From positions 62,001 to 126,000 of the forward strand of contig CAVVYV010000004.1 in NCBI GenBank assembly GCA_963752585.1: 64,000 nucleotides of DNA, in the 5' to 3' direction. The notes under the pieces were generated by a model. That model was not told where the DNA came from. It saw only the letters and a list, made by a program, of their open reading frames with translations, and searched no databases. Shown in pieces: positions 1 to 8,832 of the stretch. The DNA comes from CAVVYV01 sp963752585. GTDB taxonomy: Bacteria > Actinomycetota > Thermoleophilia > Solirubrobacterales > 70-9. The stretch's first letter is position 1. Every line of letters begins with the position of its first letter. The position numbers and the translations under genes were made by a program.

Positions 1-428
1 CGAGACGAAGCTGGGGCGAAGCCCGGAGAGGACGAACCCGTCGATCGTCGAGGAGTGGACGTTGCGCTGGACGACGACGTTGCCCCGGTCTGGTGGACCC
101 GTCCGGGTTTCATCCGTGGCGTGAGCGAAGGTCATGCAGGTCGCGTGGTTGCCGCCCGAGGCGCCGTTGAGCAGGAACCAGCTGCGGCGGGCGCCCCAGG
201 CGTCGGCCGCGAGCTCCTGGGCGCGCTGGAAGGGGGTCGGGGCGGGCCGATGTCGATCCCCTCGACGCCGGCGGGAACGTCGTGGAGGACCGCCGCTCGG
301 CCGAGCGCCTCGACCAGCCCGGGATCACCTCCGGTGCCCTTGTGGCCCGGGATGTGGAGGCGCCCCGGCTCCCGGGCGACGTAGGCAACCACCGCGTCGA
401 GGTAGGGGGCTTCGGTCTGGTCGGCCAT
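1..428 (-). CDS. Orn/Lys/Arg decarboxylase, N-terminal part (cut by window start)
   Basis: N-terminal segment of a PLP-dependent basic amino acid decarboxylase, which removes CO2 from arginine, lysine or ornithine to give the polyamine precursor. It starts at ATG 428 (MADQTEAPYLDAVVAY) and carries the family's PGHKG motif at residues 27-31. The reading frame shifts near base 245, in a C-rich run where one C seems to be missing. It then continues as PTPFQRAQELAADAWGA, WFLLNGASGGNHA and GNVVVQRN, typical of the PLP domain. The catalytic lysine lies beyond the window. Substrate cannot be told from this part. Its position beside two polyamine transporters fits a role in polyamine metabolism (inference). 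Confidence 0.85.
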
Positions 429-814
429 CAGAGGCGAGTCTAAGTAGCCGCACCCCCGCTCAGCCGGGCGCCATAGGTGCCCGCCGCGGCCCTTCGGGAT
501 CGAGACGCGATCCGATTTTGGGGATGGCGGGGAAGGACGACCAGGGGGAGAAGGAAACCGGCCGCCCTTACCGCCCGCCTGCGCCGAGGCAAAGCCCGGC
601 GGAAACGAGGCGTTATGTGGGCGGGCGCCAGAGTAGGGGGTCTCTGAACGCCCGCCCGCTGCCTCGACTCAAATCGCGCTTACCCCTGGCCGCCTGACGT
701 TAAACACGCACGACATCGGGGTACGTGCTGGTTGAGGGAGGCTACTTTCGGCCGGCTCCGTTGTCGCTACGTTGGAGTAGATTCGCTGTGGGGCGCAAGG
801 GGCACCATTCGATC
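429..814. other. 386-bp intergenic region, divergent promoter space
   Basis: Non-coding space between the minus-strand decarboxylase and the plus-strand sigma factor. Open frames cross it but lack family features and look like GC-driven shadows. The only structure I can support is a SigB/SigF-like promoter near 699-723, listed separately. No repeats or RNA gene were recognised. Confidence 0.6.
699..723 (+). promoter_or_regulatory. Candidate SigB/SigF-type promoter upstream of the sigma gene
   Basis: GTTAAA at 699-704 and GGGGTA at 718-723 are spaced as in the group 3 SigF consensus (GTTT, about 15 bp, GGGTA). The position, about 90 bp upstream of the sigma factor start, suggests autoregulation as known for SigF and SigB systems. 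This is a motif match by eye only. Confidence 0.4.
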
Positions 815-1624
815 ATGGACGAACCTGTCTCGACCGCAGATAGCTTCGGACCTCCTTCACCCGGGCCGGGTGAGCAGCTCGCCGACGAGCGGGAGCTCCT
901 GCGGCGGTATGCCAGGGACAGCTCGCCGACCGTCCGGGAGGAGCTGGTGGACAGGTTCATGCCGCTCGCTCGGCGGCTGGCGGCGCGCTACGCGGGAGGG
1001 GCGGAGCCGTTCGACGACCTGCTCCAGGTGGCGAGCGTCGGCCTGGTCAAGTCGATCGACCGCTTCGATCCCGCGCGCGGCACCGCATTCTCGACCTTCG
1101 CCGTCCCGACGATCCTCGGCGAGCTCAAGCGCCACTTCCGCGACCGGGGATGGTCGGTGCACGTCCCACGCGACGTCCAGGAGCGGATCCTCAAGGTCGA
1201 GCGGGCGACCGCCGAGCTGCCCGCAAAGCTTGGTCATTCCCCGACGGTCCGCGAGATCGCCAATCGGATCGAGGCCTCCGAGGAGCAGGTGCTGGAGGCG
1301 ATGCACGCCGCTCAGGGGCACCATGCGGTCTCGCTCGATGCCGCCTCGACGGTCGGCGACGGAGACGAGCCGACGCCGCTGGGAGACCGGATCGGCGAGG
1401 AGGACCCCTCCTTCAACACGGTCGAGTACGGCGCCGCGATCGCGCCGGCGCTCGAGGAGATCTCCGAGCGCGACCGGAAGGTGCTCCACCTGCGCTTCGT
1501 CGAGGACATGACCCAGAGCGAGATCGCCGAGCGGGTCGGGGTCTCTCAGATGCACGTCTCCCGCATCCTCCGCGCCGCGGTCGACCGGCTCCGCCGGGAG
1601 GTCCCCGCGGCGGACCGGGAATAG
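815..1624 (+). CDS. RNA polymerase sigma factor, SigB/SigF/SigG family
   Basis: Alternative sigma factor of about 269 aa that directs RNA polymerase to stress or development promoters. Region 2 is clear (FDDLLQVASVGLVKSIDRFD, then FSTFAVPTILGELKRHFRD). The region 2/3 linker GWSVHVPRDVQE and region 4 (RKVLHLRFVEDMTQSEIAERVG, split here as RKVLHLRFVEDM and TQSEIAERVG) are also clear. I chose ATG 815 (MDEPVSTADS) because it gives the usual length; the frame is open upstream without homology. Its presumed regulators, an RsbW-like kinase and an RsbV-like antagonist, lie tail-to-tail on the other strand only 13 bp away. No frame breaks here. Family assignment is strong; the exact regulon is unknown. 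Confidence 0.93.
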   Translation: MDEPVSTADSFGPPSPGPGEQLADERELLRRYARDSSPTVREELVDRFMPLARRLAARYAGGAEPFDDLLQVASVGLVKSIDRFDPARGTAFSTFAVPTILGELKRHFRDRGWSVHVPRDVQERILKVERATAELPAKLGHSPTVREIANRIEASEEQVLEAMHAAQGHHAVSLDAASTVGDGDEPTPLGDRIGEEDPSFNTVEYGAAIAPALEEISERDRKVLHLRFVEDMTQSEIAERVGVSQMHVSRILRAAVDRLRREVPAADRE

Positions 1625-1637
1625 GCGGCTCCTCGCG

Positions 1638-2456
1638 TTAAGTCGCGATCTCGAAGACCAGGTACTCCGCCGAGCTTCCGTCTGCGGCGACGCCCTTGGT
1701 CACCTCCATCGAGCGGGCGAGCTTCCGCAGGGAGCCGCCGCCGGGTATCTCCATTTGCGCCAGGATCCGCTCGCCCCCTCCCTCGATCAGCGGTCCCACC
1801 CGAATGCCGAGGGTTCCCTCGTCGTCGTTGATCGAGAGTGCGACCTGACCATCGGTGAAGTCCGCGGGCGCGTGGGAGGAGACAGCGTCTCCGAGCAGGA
1901 CGCTGTCGGCGAGCCGATCGACCGAGAGATCGGCCCGTGACGCCATCGCACCGAGCACGCGGGCGAGCACGGGCCGCACCGCGGCGCCCGGCGCTAGCTC
2001 CATCGCGAGGGCTTCCTCCACCCGCTCGCCGCCGGGAGTGCCGTTGTGGTGGCCCGGCGGTGGGGCGTAGCCGAACCGGATCGTCGTCCTGGTGCCCTCG
2101 CCGGCGCCCCCGCTGATCTCGAAGCTGTCGGAGAGGGCGGCGATCAGCGGAAGCCCAAGGCCCAATGAGGCCTCGCCGGCGCCGCTCGGGCGAGGCTCGA
2201 AGCCACGCCCGCGATCGGCGACGACCACGGCGACCTCGCTATCTCCGGCCTCCGCGGACACCTCGAGCGGGCCGGGCCCTTCGTCGTAGGCGTGAACGAC
2301 CACGTTGTTGCAGGCCTCGGTCACCACCGTCTTCAGGTCGTCGATTCGCTGCTGCGGGAGGCCGATCGCCTCACCGAGCCCGGCGATTGCCTGGCGGACG
2401 ACGAGGACGTTCTCGGCCTTCGCCGGCAGAAGGAGATGCAGGTCGGAAGGGCTCAC
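1638..2456 (-). CDS. Anti-sigma factor, RsbW/SpoIIAB-like GHKL ATPase with degenerate second GHKL-like half
   Basis: Serine kinase/anti-sigma protein of 272 aa, expected to bind the adjacent sigma factor and to phosphorylate the STAS partner. The first half is a GHKL ATP-binding fold: N box TVVTEACNNVVVHAY (about residues 43-57), G1 box ADRGRGFEP and G2 box SLGLGLPLIAAL. Residues about 140-272 repeat the same helix/strand pattern (SVDRLADSVLLGDAVSS, then GTLGIRVGPL), but the Glu/Asn pair of the N box is gone, so this looks like a decayed duplicate. The start is GTG 2456, whose bases overlap the STAS stop as GTGA, indicating translational coupling. Typical RsbW is about 140-160 aa, so the C-terminal half is extra. 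Confidence 0.85.
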   Translation of the reverse strand: MSPSDLHLLLPAKAENVLVVRQAIAGLGEAIGLPQQRIDDLKTVVTEACNNVVVHAYDEGPGPLEVSAEAGDSEVAVVVADRGRGFEPRPSGAGEASLGLGLPLIAALSDSFEISGGAGEGTRTTIRFGYAPPPGHHNGTPGGERVEEALAMELAPGAAVRPVLARVLGAMASRADLSVDRLADSVLLGDAVSSHAPADFTDGQVALSINDDEGTLGIRVGPLIEGGGERILAQMEIPGGGSLRKLARSMEVTKGVAADGSSAEYLVFEIAT

Positions 2457-2827
2457 GCCGGGCTCTTTCCGGATGCCGTCTCCGCCGCCGTTGCCGCCTG
2501 CTCTCGGTCCGCGTGCACCGGAAGCTCGCCGCGCAGCCCGGTGATGTCGAGCACGCGCCCGACCGGGTCCGACCCGTTGGCGTGACAGACGGCGAAGCCC
2601 CGACCCTCCGCTTCGGCATGCCTCCTTGCCTCCAGGATCACCCCGAGGATGGACGAGTCGACGAAGCTCGCCGGTGAGAGGTCGACGACGATCGGCGCGC
2701 CCTCCGCGATCAGCCCGTCGAGCCGCTGACGCAGTCCCGGCGCCGTGCTCAGGTCGTGCTCTCCCGTGATTGCAAGCACCGCGATTCCAGCATCCGTTCG
2801 TTCGAGCGCGATCTCCCCGGTTCGCAC
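2453..2827 (-). CDS. Anti-anti-sigma factor, STAS domain (RsbV/SpoIIAA-like)
   Basis: 124-aa STAS protein. Unphosphorylated, such proteins bind the anti-sigma kinase and release sigma. The signature VVDLSPASFVDSSILGVI (about residues 46-63) contains the serine that the RsbW-type kinase phosphorylates. GTG 2827 is the start. The stop overlaps the anti-sigma start (GTGA). The gene begins only 30 bp after the potC stop on the same strand, so it may be read through from the Pot operon as well as from its own promoter (inference). Confidence 0.9.
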   Translation of the reverse strand: MRTGEIALERTDAGIAVLAITGEHDLSTAPGLRQRLDGLIAEGAPIVVDLSPASFVDSSILGVILEARRHAEAEGRGFAVCHANGSDPVGRVLDITGLRGELPVHADREQAATAAETASGKSPA

Positions 2828-2857
2828 ACTTCGGTGGATACCTCGATCCGAGGCCGC

Positions 2858-3718
2858 TCAAACCTCCTGCAAGAGGGCGCCCTCCGGCTCGGGTCGCACC
2901 GCGGCCATCCGCTCGGCGCGGCGCTGCTGCCAGAGGACCAGCATGATCGCGATCACCGTGACCGCGAACAGCATCGTCGCCAGCACGTTCACCTGGTTCG
3001 GGATCCCGCGGAGGCTGGCGCCGAAGATGTAGAGCGGGAAGGTGACGGTGGTGCCGGAGTTGAAGTTGGAGATCACGAAGTCGTCGATCGAGAGGGCGAA
3101 TGCGAGCAGTGCGGCGGCGAGGATGCCGGGGGCGAGCAGGGGAAGGGTGACCACCCGGAAGGTGGTCAACGGTGTCGCCCCGAGATCGGCCGCGGCCTCC
3201 TCGATCCTGCGGTCAAAGCCGATCAGGCGCGAGCGGACGACGACGACGACGAAGCTGATCGAGAACATGACATGGGCGATGAACAGCGTCTGGAAGCCCA
3301 GGTTGAGGTCGTAGGTGATGAACAGCGAGAGCAGCGCGGCCCCGATCACGATCTCCGGGAGTCGCCATCGGCAGGATGATCAGCAGGTTGGTCGCCCGCC
3401 TCCCGAAGAACTGGTAGCGGACCAGCGCCATCGCCATCAGGGTGCCGATCGCGGTCGAGACGATCGTCGAGAGCGGCGGCGAGCTGGAGGCTGGTGATCA
3501 TCGAGTCGTTCACCGCCTCGACCCCGAAGGCGTTCGTCCAGTTCTCGAGGGTGAAGCCGCTGAAGGCGAAGTCGAGCTCAGCCTGGTCGTTGCCCGCATC
3601 GAACGAGAACAGGGTGATCACCAGGATCGGCACCAGCATGTAGAGGACGGCGAGCCCGGCGAAGATCAGGATCGCGTTCCGCCGCAGCCAGCCCAGGCGC
3701 CGTGACGTGCCGGCTCAT
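2858..3718 (-). CDS. potC: Spermidine/putrescine ABC transporter permease PotC (frame-broken)
   Basis: Inner-membrane permease subunit of the first Pot-type importer, about 285 aa, with the usual six hydrophobic segments (e.g. ILIFAGLAVLYMLVPILVI) and the EAA loop, seen as EEAAADLGATPLTTFRVVTLP. Start ATG 3718 (MSRHVTAPG) overlaps a TGA that may be the potB stop (ATGA). There are three frame breaks: near 3694 (after MSRHVTAP, to GWLRRNAIL); near 3477, where an extra G breaks SLQLAALSTIV; and near 3362, where an extra C breaks MATPEIVIGAAL. All are single-base and the protein is otherwise intact, so I read them as sequence errors. Confidence 0.85.
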
Positions 3719-4585
3719 CTCGCGCTCCTCCTCCTCGCCCATGAAGGCGCCGGTGCCGGCGACTCGGAGATAGACCAGGACCACGACGAGGATCGCGGCC
3801 ATCATCACGAAGGAGAGGGCCGCGGCCTCGGGGTAGTTGCGCTGCTCGAGGTAGAGCGACTGGATCACGTTGCCGATCATCGAGGTGCCGGTGCCGCCGA
3901 GGATCTCGGCGTTGATGTAGTCGCCGATCGCCGGGATGAAGGTGAGCAGGACACCGGCGACGATCCCGGGCGCGGTGATCGGCAGGGTCACCCGGAGGAA
4001 AGTCTGGGTGGCCGACGCGTAGAGGTCCTTGCCGGCCTCGATCAGGCTGGTGTCGATCCGCTCGAGGCTGGCGTAGATCGGGAGGATCATGAACGGCAGG
4101 AAGTTGTAGGTGAGCCCGGCGATCACCGCCCCGCCGGTGGCCAGCACCCGGCCGTCGTCGGGCACGAGCGCGAGGAACTGGAGCACCGACACGATCGGGC
4201 TGTCGTCGGCGAGGATCGTCTTCCAGGCGATCGTCCGGATCAGGTAGGTGGTGAAGAAGGGCGCGATCACCGCGAACAGGAGCAGCAGCTTCCAGCGTCC
4301 CGCCCGGAGCGCGATCGCGTAGGCGAGCGGGTAGGCGATCAGCAGCGCGATCACGGTCGCCGTTCCCGCGTACATGAACGAGCGCACCAGCTGGTCGGTG
4401 TTGCCCGAGAGCGCATCGGTGAAGTTGGAGATCTCGAACGCCGAGGCGTAGCCCTCGGTGAAGGTCCCCGTCCGAAGCGCCAGCTCCCCCATGAAGTACA
4501 TCGGGACGACGAAGAACAGCGCCAGCCAGATCGCGCCCGGCGCGAGGAGGCCGTACGGGACCAGGCGGCGACGGACCGAGGTCAT
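3715..4585 (-). CDS. potB: Spermidine/putrescine ABC transporter permease PotB
   Basis: First permease subunit, about 285 aa, starting at ATG 4585 (MTSVRRRLVPYGLLAPGA). It has six membrane segments and the EAA-type loop SLIEAGKDLYASATQTFLRV, which contacts the PotA ATPase. The C-terminal end is unclear: the frame reads GEEEERE straight through the potC ATG, whereas the nearby TGA at 3715-3717 lies in another frame, so one further indel is likely. Upstream, a 16-codon frame (ATG 4632, MTVERVALTRTLASTS) ends in a TGA overlapping the potB ATG; it may be a coupling leader or a displaced N-terminus. Confidence 0.88.
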
Positions 4586-4670
4586 GAGGTTGATGCGAGG
4601 GTGCGCGTAAGCGCAACCCGTTCAACGGTCATGACGCCTGTCCGCCGCCGCTTGTCCCGGGCTCCAATGA

Positions 4671-5854
4671 TCAGTCGGTGACCACTCCCTGGAACGCCTC
4701 GGTGACCTCCTGGACGCCCGCCTCGCCCCCCGGAGGATCCGGCTGCGGGACGCAGTTCTCGGTGAACTGCTCGTCCGGGAAGATCAGCTGGTTGTTGGCG
4801 AGCTCGGGATCGCGCTGCGCCAGGACCTCCTGGACGCCATTGACCGGGGTGACGTACTGGACGTACTCCGAGATGTCGGCCTGGACCGCCGGGTCATAGG
4901 CGAAGTCCACCCAGGCCAGCGCCGCGGCCGTATTCGGCGCCCCGACCGGGATCACCACGTTGTCCGACCAGAGCGTGCAGCCCTCGGTCGGCATCCGGAA
5001 CTCGACGTCCGGGTTGTCGATCAGCCCGATGTCGCCGGACCAGGCGACCGCGGCGACCACGTTCTCGTTGGTCAGGTCCTGGATGTAGTCGTTGCCGGTG
5101 AAGCGCCGGAGCTGACCGGACTGCGAGGCCTGCTCGAGCTCGTCGATCTGCTCGAGCCAGTCCTCCGTGGTCGCCTCGGTCGGGTCGACGCCGTCGGCAA
5201 GCATCATCACCGGAATCGTGTCGCGCATCTCGGTGAGCACGGTGACCTTGCCCTTGTACTTGGGGTCGAACAGGTCGTTGACCGAGTTCACGTCCGGCGC
5301 CAGCCTCTTGTTGACGATCAGGCCGGCGAGGCCGCTCTGCCACGGCACCGAGAAGGTGCGCTCGGGGTCGAACGGCGGGCTCCGCAGGTCATCGCGAAGG
5401 TTGGCCTCGACGTTCGGCATGTCCGCGAGGTTGATCTCCTGGAGGTAGCCGAGGTCGTTCATCTGCTTCGCCATCCAGTCGGTGACGACGAACATGTCGC
5501 GGCCGCCTGACTCGCCGTTGTCGAGCAGCGGCTGGACCTTGCCGAAGAACTCGACGTTGTCGTTGATGTCCTCGGTGTAGTTGACCGTGGTCCCGGGATA
5601 CTTGGCCTCGAACTCATCGATCGTGTTGCCCTCGCCCTTGTCGATGTAGCCGACCCAGTTCGAGATGTTGAGCTCGCCGCTGACCGGCCCGGGCTTGGCG
5701 ACCTCGTACGGCTTGCTCACTGCCGCCGCCGACGGTCGTCGTCGTCGCCGCAGGCGGCGATTGCCAGCGCGGCGAGCAGCGACAGCACCGCGATCGCCAG
5801 CGCCCGCAGATTCCTCTTCGATCTCACGTTTCGCTCACTCCTTTTGTTGGTCAT
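4671..5854 (-). CDS. potD: Polyamine ABC transporter substrate-binding lipoprotein PotD
   Basis: Extracytoplasmic polyamine-binding protein of about 394 aa. It has a basic N-terminus, a hydrophobic stretch (LRALAIAVLSLLAALAIAAC) and a lipobox cysteine at about residue 35, followed by GDDDD. The mature part has SNWVGYIDKGEGNTIDEF and ends NCVPQPDPPGG...FQGVVTD, typical of PotD/PotF. One base appears lost near 5740 in the GAC-repeat after the lipobox; with one added base the chain runs on to SKPYEVAKPGPVSGEL. ATG 5854 overlaps the potA stop (ATGA). A GTG at 5827 with AAAGGAG upstream is a credible alternative start giving a shorter signal peptide. Confidence 0.9.
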
Positions 5855-7022
5855 GCAGCTTCGGCCTTGTCCGGCGCCTCCGCGCCTTCGCCGGTCTGCC
5901 GGTCGGTGCCCGGCGAGCTCCGGACCAGGTGCATGTGCTCGGGCGCCCAAGAAAGCTTCACCTTCGCCCCGCCGCCGGGCAGGCTCCGCCGCTCCTCCTC
6001 GTCGGTGTTCGGGCAGAGGACGGTCAGCACCACGTCGTCGGGCAGCCGAACGATCATCTGGGTCGAGGTGCCGAGGTAGAGGGAGCTCTCGACCAGGCCC
6101 TCGACGCTCGGGAGCTTGCCGTCGACCTTCTCGCCCTCCGGCGTGATCCAGAGCTTCTCGGGCGGACGACGGCGTTGCAGCGGTCCCCGACCGCGAACCC
6201 GTCGACGTCGGCCTTGACCGTGACGCCGCTGTCGAGCTCGACCTCGCCGTTCGCGCCGGAGCTCTTCACCACCCCCGGCATCAGGTTGGAGACGCCGATG
6301 AAGCCGGCGACGAACGTTGTCGCCGGCTTGTCGTAGACCTCCTCGGGGTCGGCGACCTGCTCGATCCGGCCGCGGTTCATCACCGCGATCCGGTCCGACA
6401 TCGTCAGCGCCTCCTCCTGGTCGTGGGTGACGTAGAGGAAGGTGATCCCGACGTCACGCTGGATCTGTTTCAGCTGGACCTGGAGGCCCTTGCGGAGCTT
6501 CAGGTCGAGCGCGCCCAGCGGCTCGTCGAGCAGCAGCACCTTCGGCAGGTTGACGAGCGCCCGCGCCAGCGCCACCCGCTGCTGCTGGCCGCCGGAGAGC
6601 TGGGCCGGGCGGCGGTTGCCCTCGGCGGCGAGACCGACGCGCTCCAGCTCCCGATCGACCCGCTTCGAGATCTCCGCTCCCTCGACCTTCTTCCGCTTCA
6701 GTCCGAAGGCGACGTTGTCCTTGACGCTGAGGTGGGGGAAGAGCGCGTAGCTCTGGAACACGGTGTTGGTCGGGCGCTTGTAGGGGGGAACGCCGGCGAC
6801 GTCCTCGCCGTCGATCAGGACCCGGCCGTCGGTCGCCTCCTCGAACCCGGCCACCATCCGCAGCGTCGTCGTCTTCCCGCAGCCGCTCGGCCCGAGCAGG
6901 GTGAAGAAGTCGCCCTCGGGGACCGCCAGGCTGAGATCGTCGACGGCGACGAGGTCGCCGAACCGCTTGGTGACCGACCGCAGCTCGACGCACGGCACCG
7001 TCTCGGAGCCGTCGCCGGCCAT
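5851..7022 (-). CDS. potA: Polyamine ABC transporter ATP-binding protein PotA
   Basis: ATPase subunit, about 390 aa. Walker A GPSGCGKTT, Q-loop TVFQSYALFP, signature LSGGQQQR, Walker B VLLLDEP and switch His (YVTHDQEEAL) are all present. A C-terminal TOBE/OB region follows (NAVVRPEKLWI, PGGGAKVKLSWAPEHMH). One base (G of CCGGAG) is missing near 6168. ATG 7022 (MAGDGSETVP) begins 2 bp after the permease stop, and the TGA overlaps the potD ATG. The gene order permease-potA-potD-potB-potC indicates a single minus-strand transcript. Confidence 0.93.
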
Positions 7023-7024
7023 CG

Positions 7025-8596
7025 CTACTTTGCCCCTCCCGCCACCCCGGCCGCCGGCTTCGGCTCGAGCAGCGCCGGGTCGGCGACCTCGCGGCCGCCG
7101 CTTGAAGAACGGCTCGTGCTTGTAGAGCCGCCAGGCGAACAGGAGGACGACGCCGAGCAGGAGCATGCCGACGCCGATCACCGCCGGCGGCGCGACCCCG
7201 AACCACTCCTCGCCCGTGTAGGAGTTGGCCGGGTCGGAGAAGTTGAACAGCGCCTTGACGAAGATGTAGCTGAGCAGCACCGCTCCGATCCCGGGCGCCA
7301 GGCCGATGAAGAAGAAGTTCCGCAGCGTCTTCGGGATCTCGCGCCGGTAGTAGACGACGCAGGCGAATCCGGTGAGGGCGTAGTAGAAGGCGATCATCAG
7401 CCCGAGCGCGGTGAGCGAGTCGAACAGGAAGTTCTCGCTGATCAGCTTGCCGGGCACGTACCAGGCGACCGCGAGGGCGCCGACCGCGACGGTGGAGAAG
7501 ACGGGCGTGAAGAAGCGCTTCGAGACCTCGCCGAAGGCGCTCGGGATCGCCTCGTGGCGGGCCATCGAGAGCGAGGTTCGCGCGGCGGGCAGGATCGTGG
7601 TCTGGGTCGAGGCGAGCGCGGAGACGACGACCGCCAGCAGGACGATCTTCCCGGTCGGGTCGCCGAGGGCGCCGGTCGCGTACTTGCCGAGAATCCCGGG
7701 GTTGTCGTCGAAGGTGGCGGCGCCGCCGAGGCCGCTGCCAGGCGAGCACCGCGGTGGCGACGCCGACGTAGGTGACCAGCAGGATCAGGGTCGAGATCAG
7801 GCCCGCCAGCCCCGGCCGGGTGACGTCGCCCTCGGTCTCCTCGTTCAGGTTGACCGCGCTCTCCCAGCCCCAGTAGATGAAGATCCCGAGCAGCATCGCC
7901 CCGACCAGGTCGCCCGCCTCGGCGCTGAACGGGTTCAGGTTGCCGGCGTCGATGTTGAGCGGGTTGAACCAGGAGAGGTTCGGCTCGAAGGCGGTGCCGG
8001 GCCCGTCGCCGCGACCAGACCTTGATCAGGACGACGGCGACGAAGATCAGCAGCGGGATGATCTGGATCGCCATCAGCACCGTCTGCAGGCGCGCCGAAG
8101 CTCGGTCCCGATCACGACAGATCGTCGTCATCGCGCCGATCAGGAGCACGGCGCCGATCGTCACCGCGGCCTTCGAGCCCATCGAGCCCGTCGGCGCGTC
8201 GATCAGGTCTGAAGAAGGTGAAGACGGCGACGTCGGCGAGCGAGCCGATCACCAGGATTCCGGTCATGCACACGGCCCAGCCCGCGATCCAGCCCGGCCT
8301 GCGGCCCCATCGACGCGGGTCACCCAGGCGAAGGTCGTGCCGCAGTCCTGATCGGCCTTGTTCAGCCAGTAGAAGGCGGCGGCGATGAAGAACATCGGCA
8401 CGAACGCGAGCAGGAGCGCCGCGGGGGCGAAGAAGCCGGTGATCACCGCGATCGAGCCGATCACCGCCGCCAGCGAGTAGGCGGGCGCGGTCGAGGCGAG
8501 CGCGACCACCAGCCCATCCCAGAAGCTGATCGCGTCCGCCTTGAGGCCGTGCTCGCTGACCTCGACGCCCTCGACCTCGCCGACGCTCTTCGCCAC
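7025..8596 (-). CDS. APC-superfamily amino acid/polyamine permease (multiply frame-broken)
   Basis: Secondary transporter of about 520 aa with roughly 12-14 membrane segments. The N-terminal APC consensus is LKADAISFWDGLVVALAST and AYSLAAVIGSIAVITGFFAPA. Later blocks include WVTRAMGPQAGWIAGWAVC, GWESAVNLNEET and PAARTSLSMARHEAIPSAFG. Start ATG 8596 (MAKSVGEVEGVEV). At least seven single-base breaks occur (about 8316, 8302, 8208, 8102/8088 as a compensating pair, 8004, 7733, 7087), most cured by removing one base. It heads the first Pot operon, so it probably imports an amino acid or amine used by the divergent aminotransferase operon (inference). No membrane segment appears missing after correction. 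Confidence 0.82.
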
Positions 8597-8832
8597 CTCG
8601 TCCTCTCCTCCTGATTGTCGAAACGCCCGACCGTCCGTGATCGGGTTTGGCGGTGCCCCAGCGGAATGTAGGGAACGCGAAGGCCGGAGGCAACCGGCAG
8701 ATGCTCAAAACGACGGCGCTCCTTTGTACGATCTGTACAAGCGAGTTTCGCAAGCTTGACCGAAATCTCGGTTGCGGAAAGACCATTTCGGCTCTACGTT
8801 TGTGCAACCCGGCGAAGCAAGGAGGAACGGAG
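8597..8832. promoter_or_regulatory. Divergent promoter region of the polyamine island
   Basis: A 236-bp gap between the minus-strand permease/pot operon and the plus-strand aminotransferase operon. It contains an inverted repeat with TTGTAC/GTACAA arms (8724-8740) and a weaker palindrome ACCGAAATCTCGGT (8759-8772). A strong ribosome binding site AAGGAGG lies at 8819-8825, seven bases before the aminotransferase ATG. The region is noticeably less GC-rich than the genes around it. Confidence 0.6.
8722..8741. promoter_or_regulatory. Palindromic operator 1 (TTGTAC-N5-GTACAA)
   Basis: CTTTGTACGATCTGTACAAG contains perfect 6-bp arms TTGTAC and GTACAA around GATCT. It matches a site in front of the second pot operon (19693-19712) at 16 of 20 positions when read in that operon's direction. 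The PucR-family regulator encoded two genes downstream is the obvious candidate binder (inference). Confidence 0.55.

Noticed and set aside
134..697. Plus-strand open frame over the decarboxylase and the following gap
   Set aside because: Arg/Pro/Gly-rich, no start signal or family feature, and it lies opposite a recognisable enzyme.
3578..4585. PotB-PotC natural fusion suggested by the frame of potB running past the potC start
   Set aside because: The correct potC frame differs from that read-through, an ATGA overlap is present, and other frame errors occur in potC. Two proteins with a local indel are more likely.
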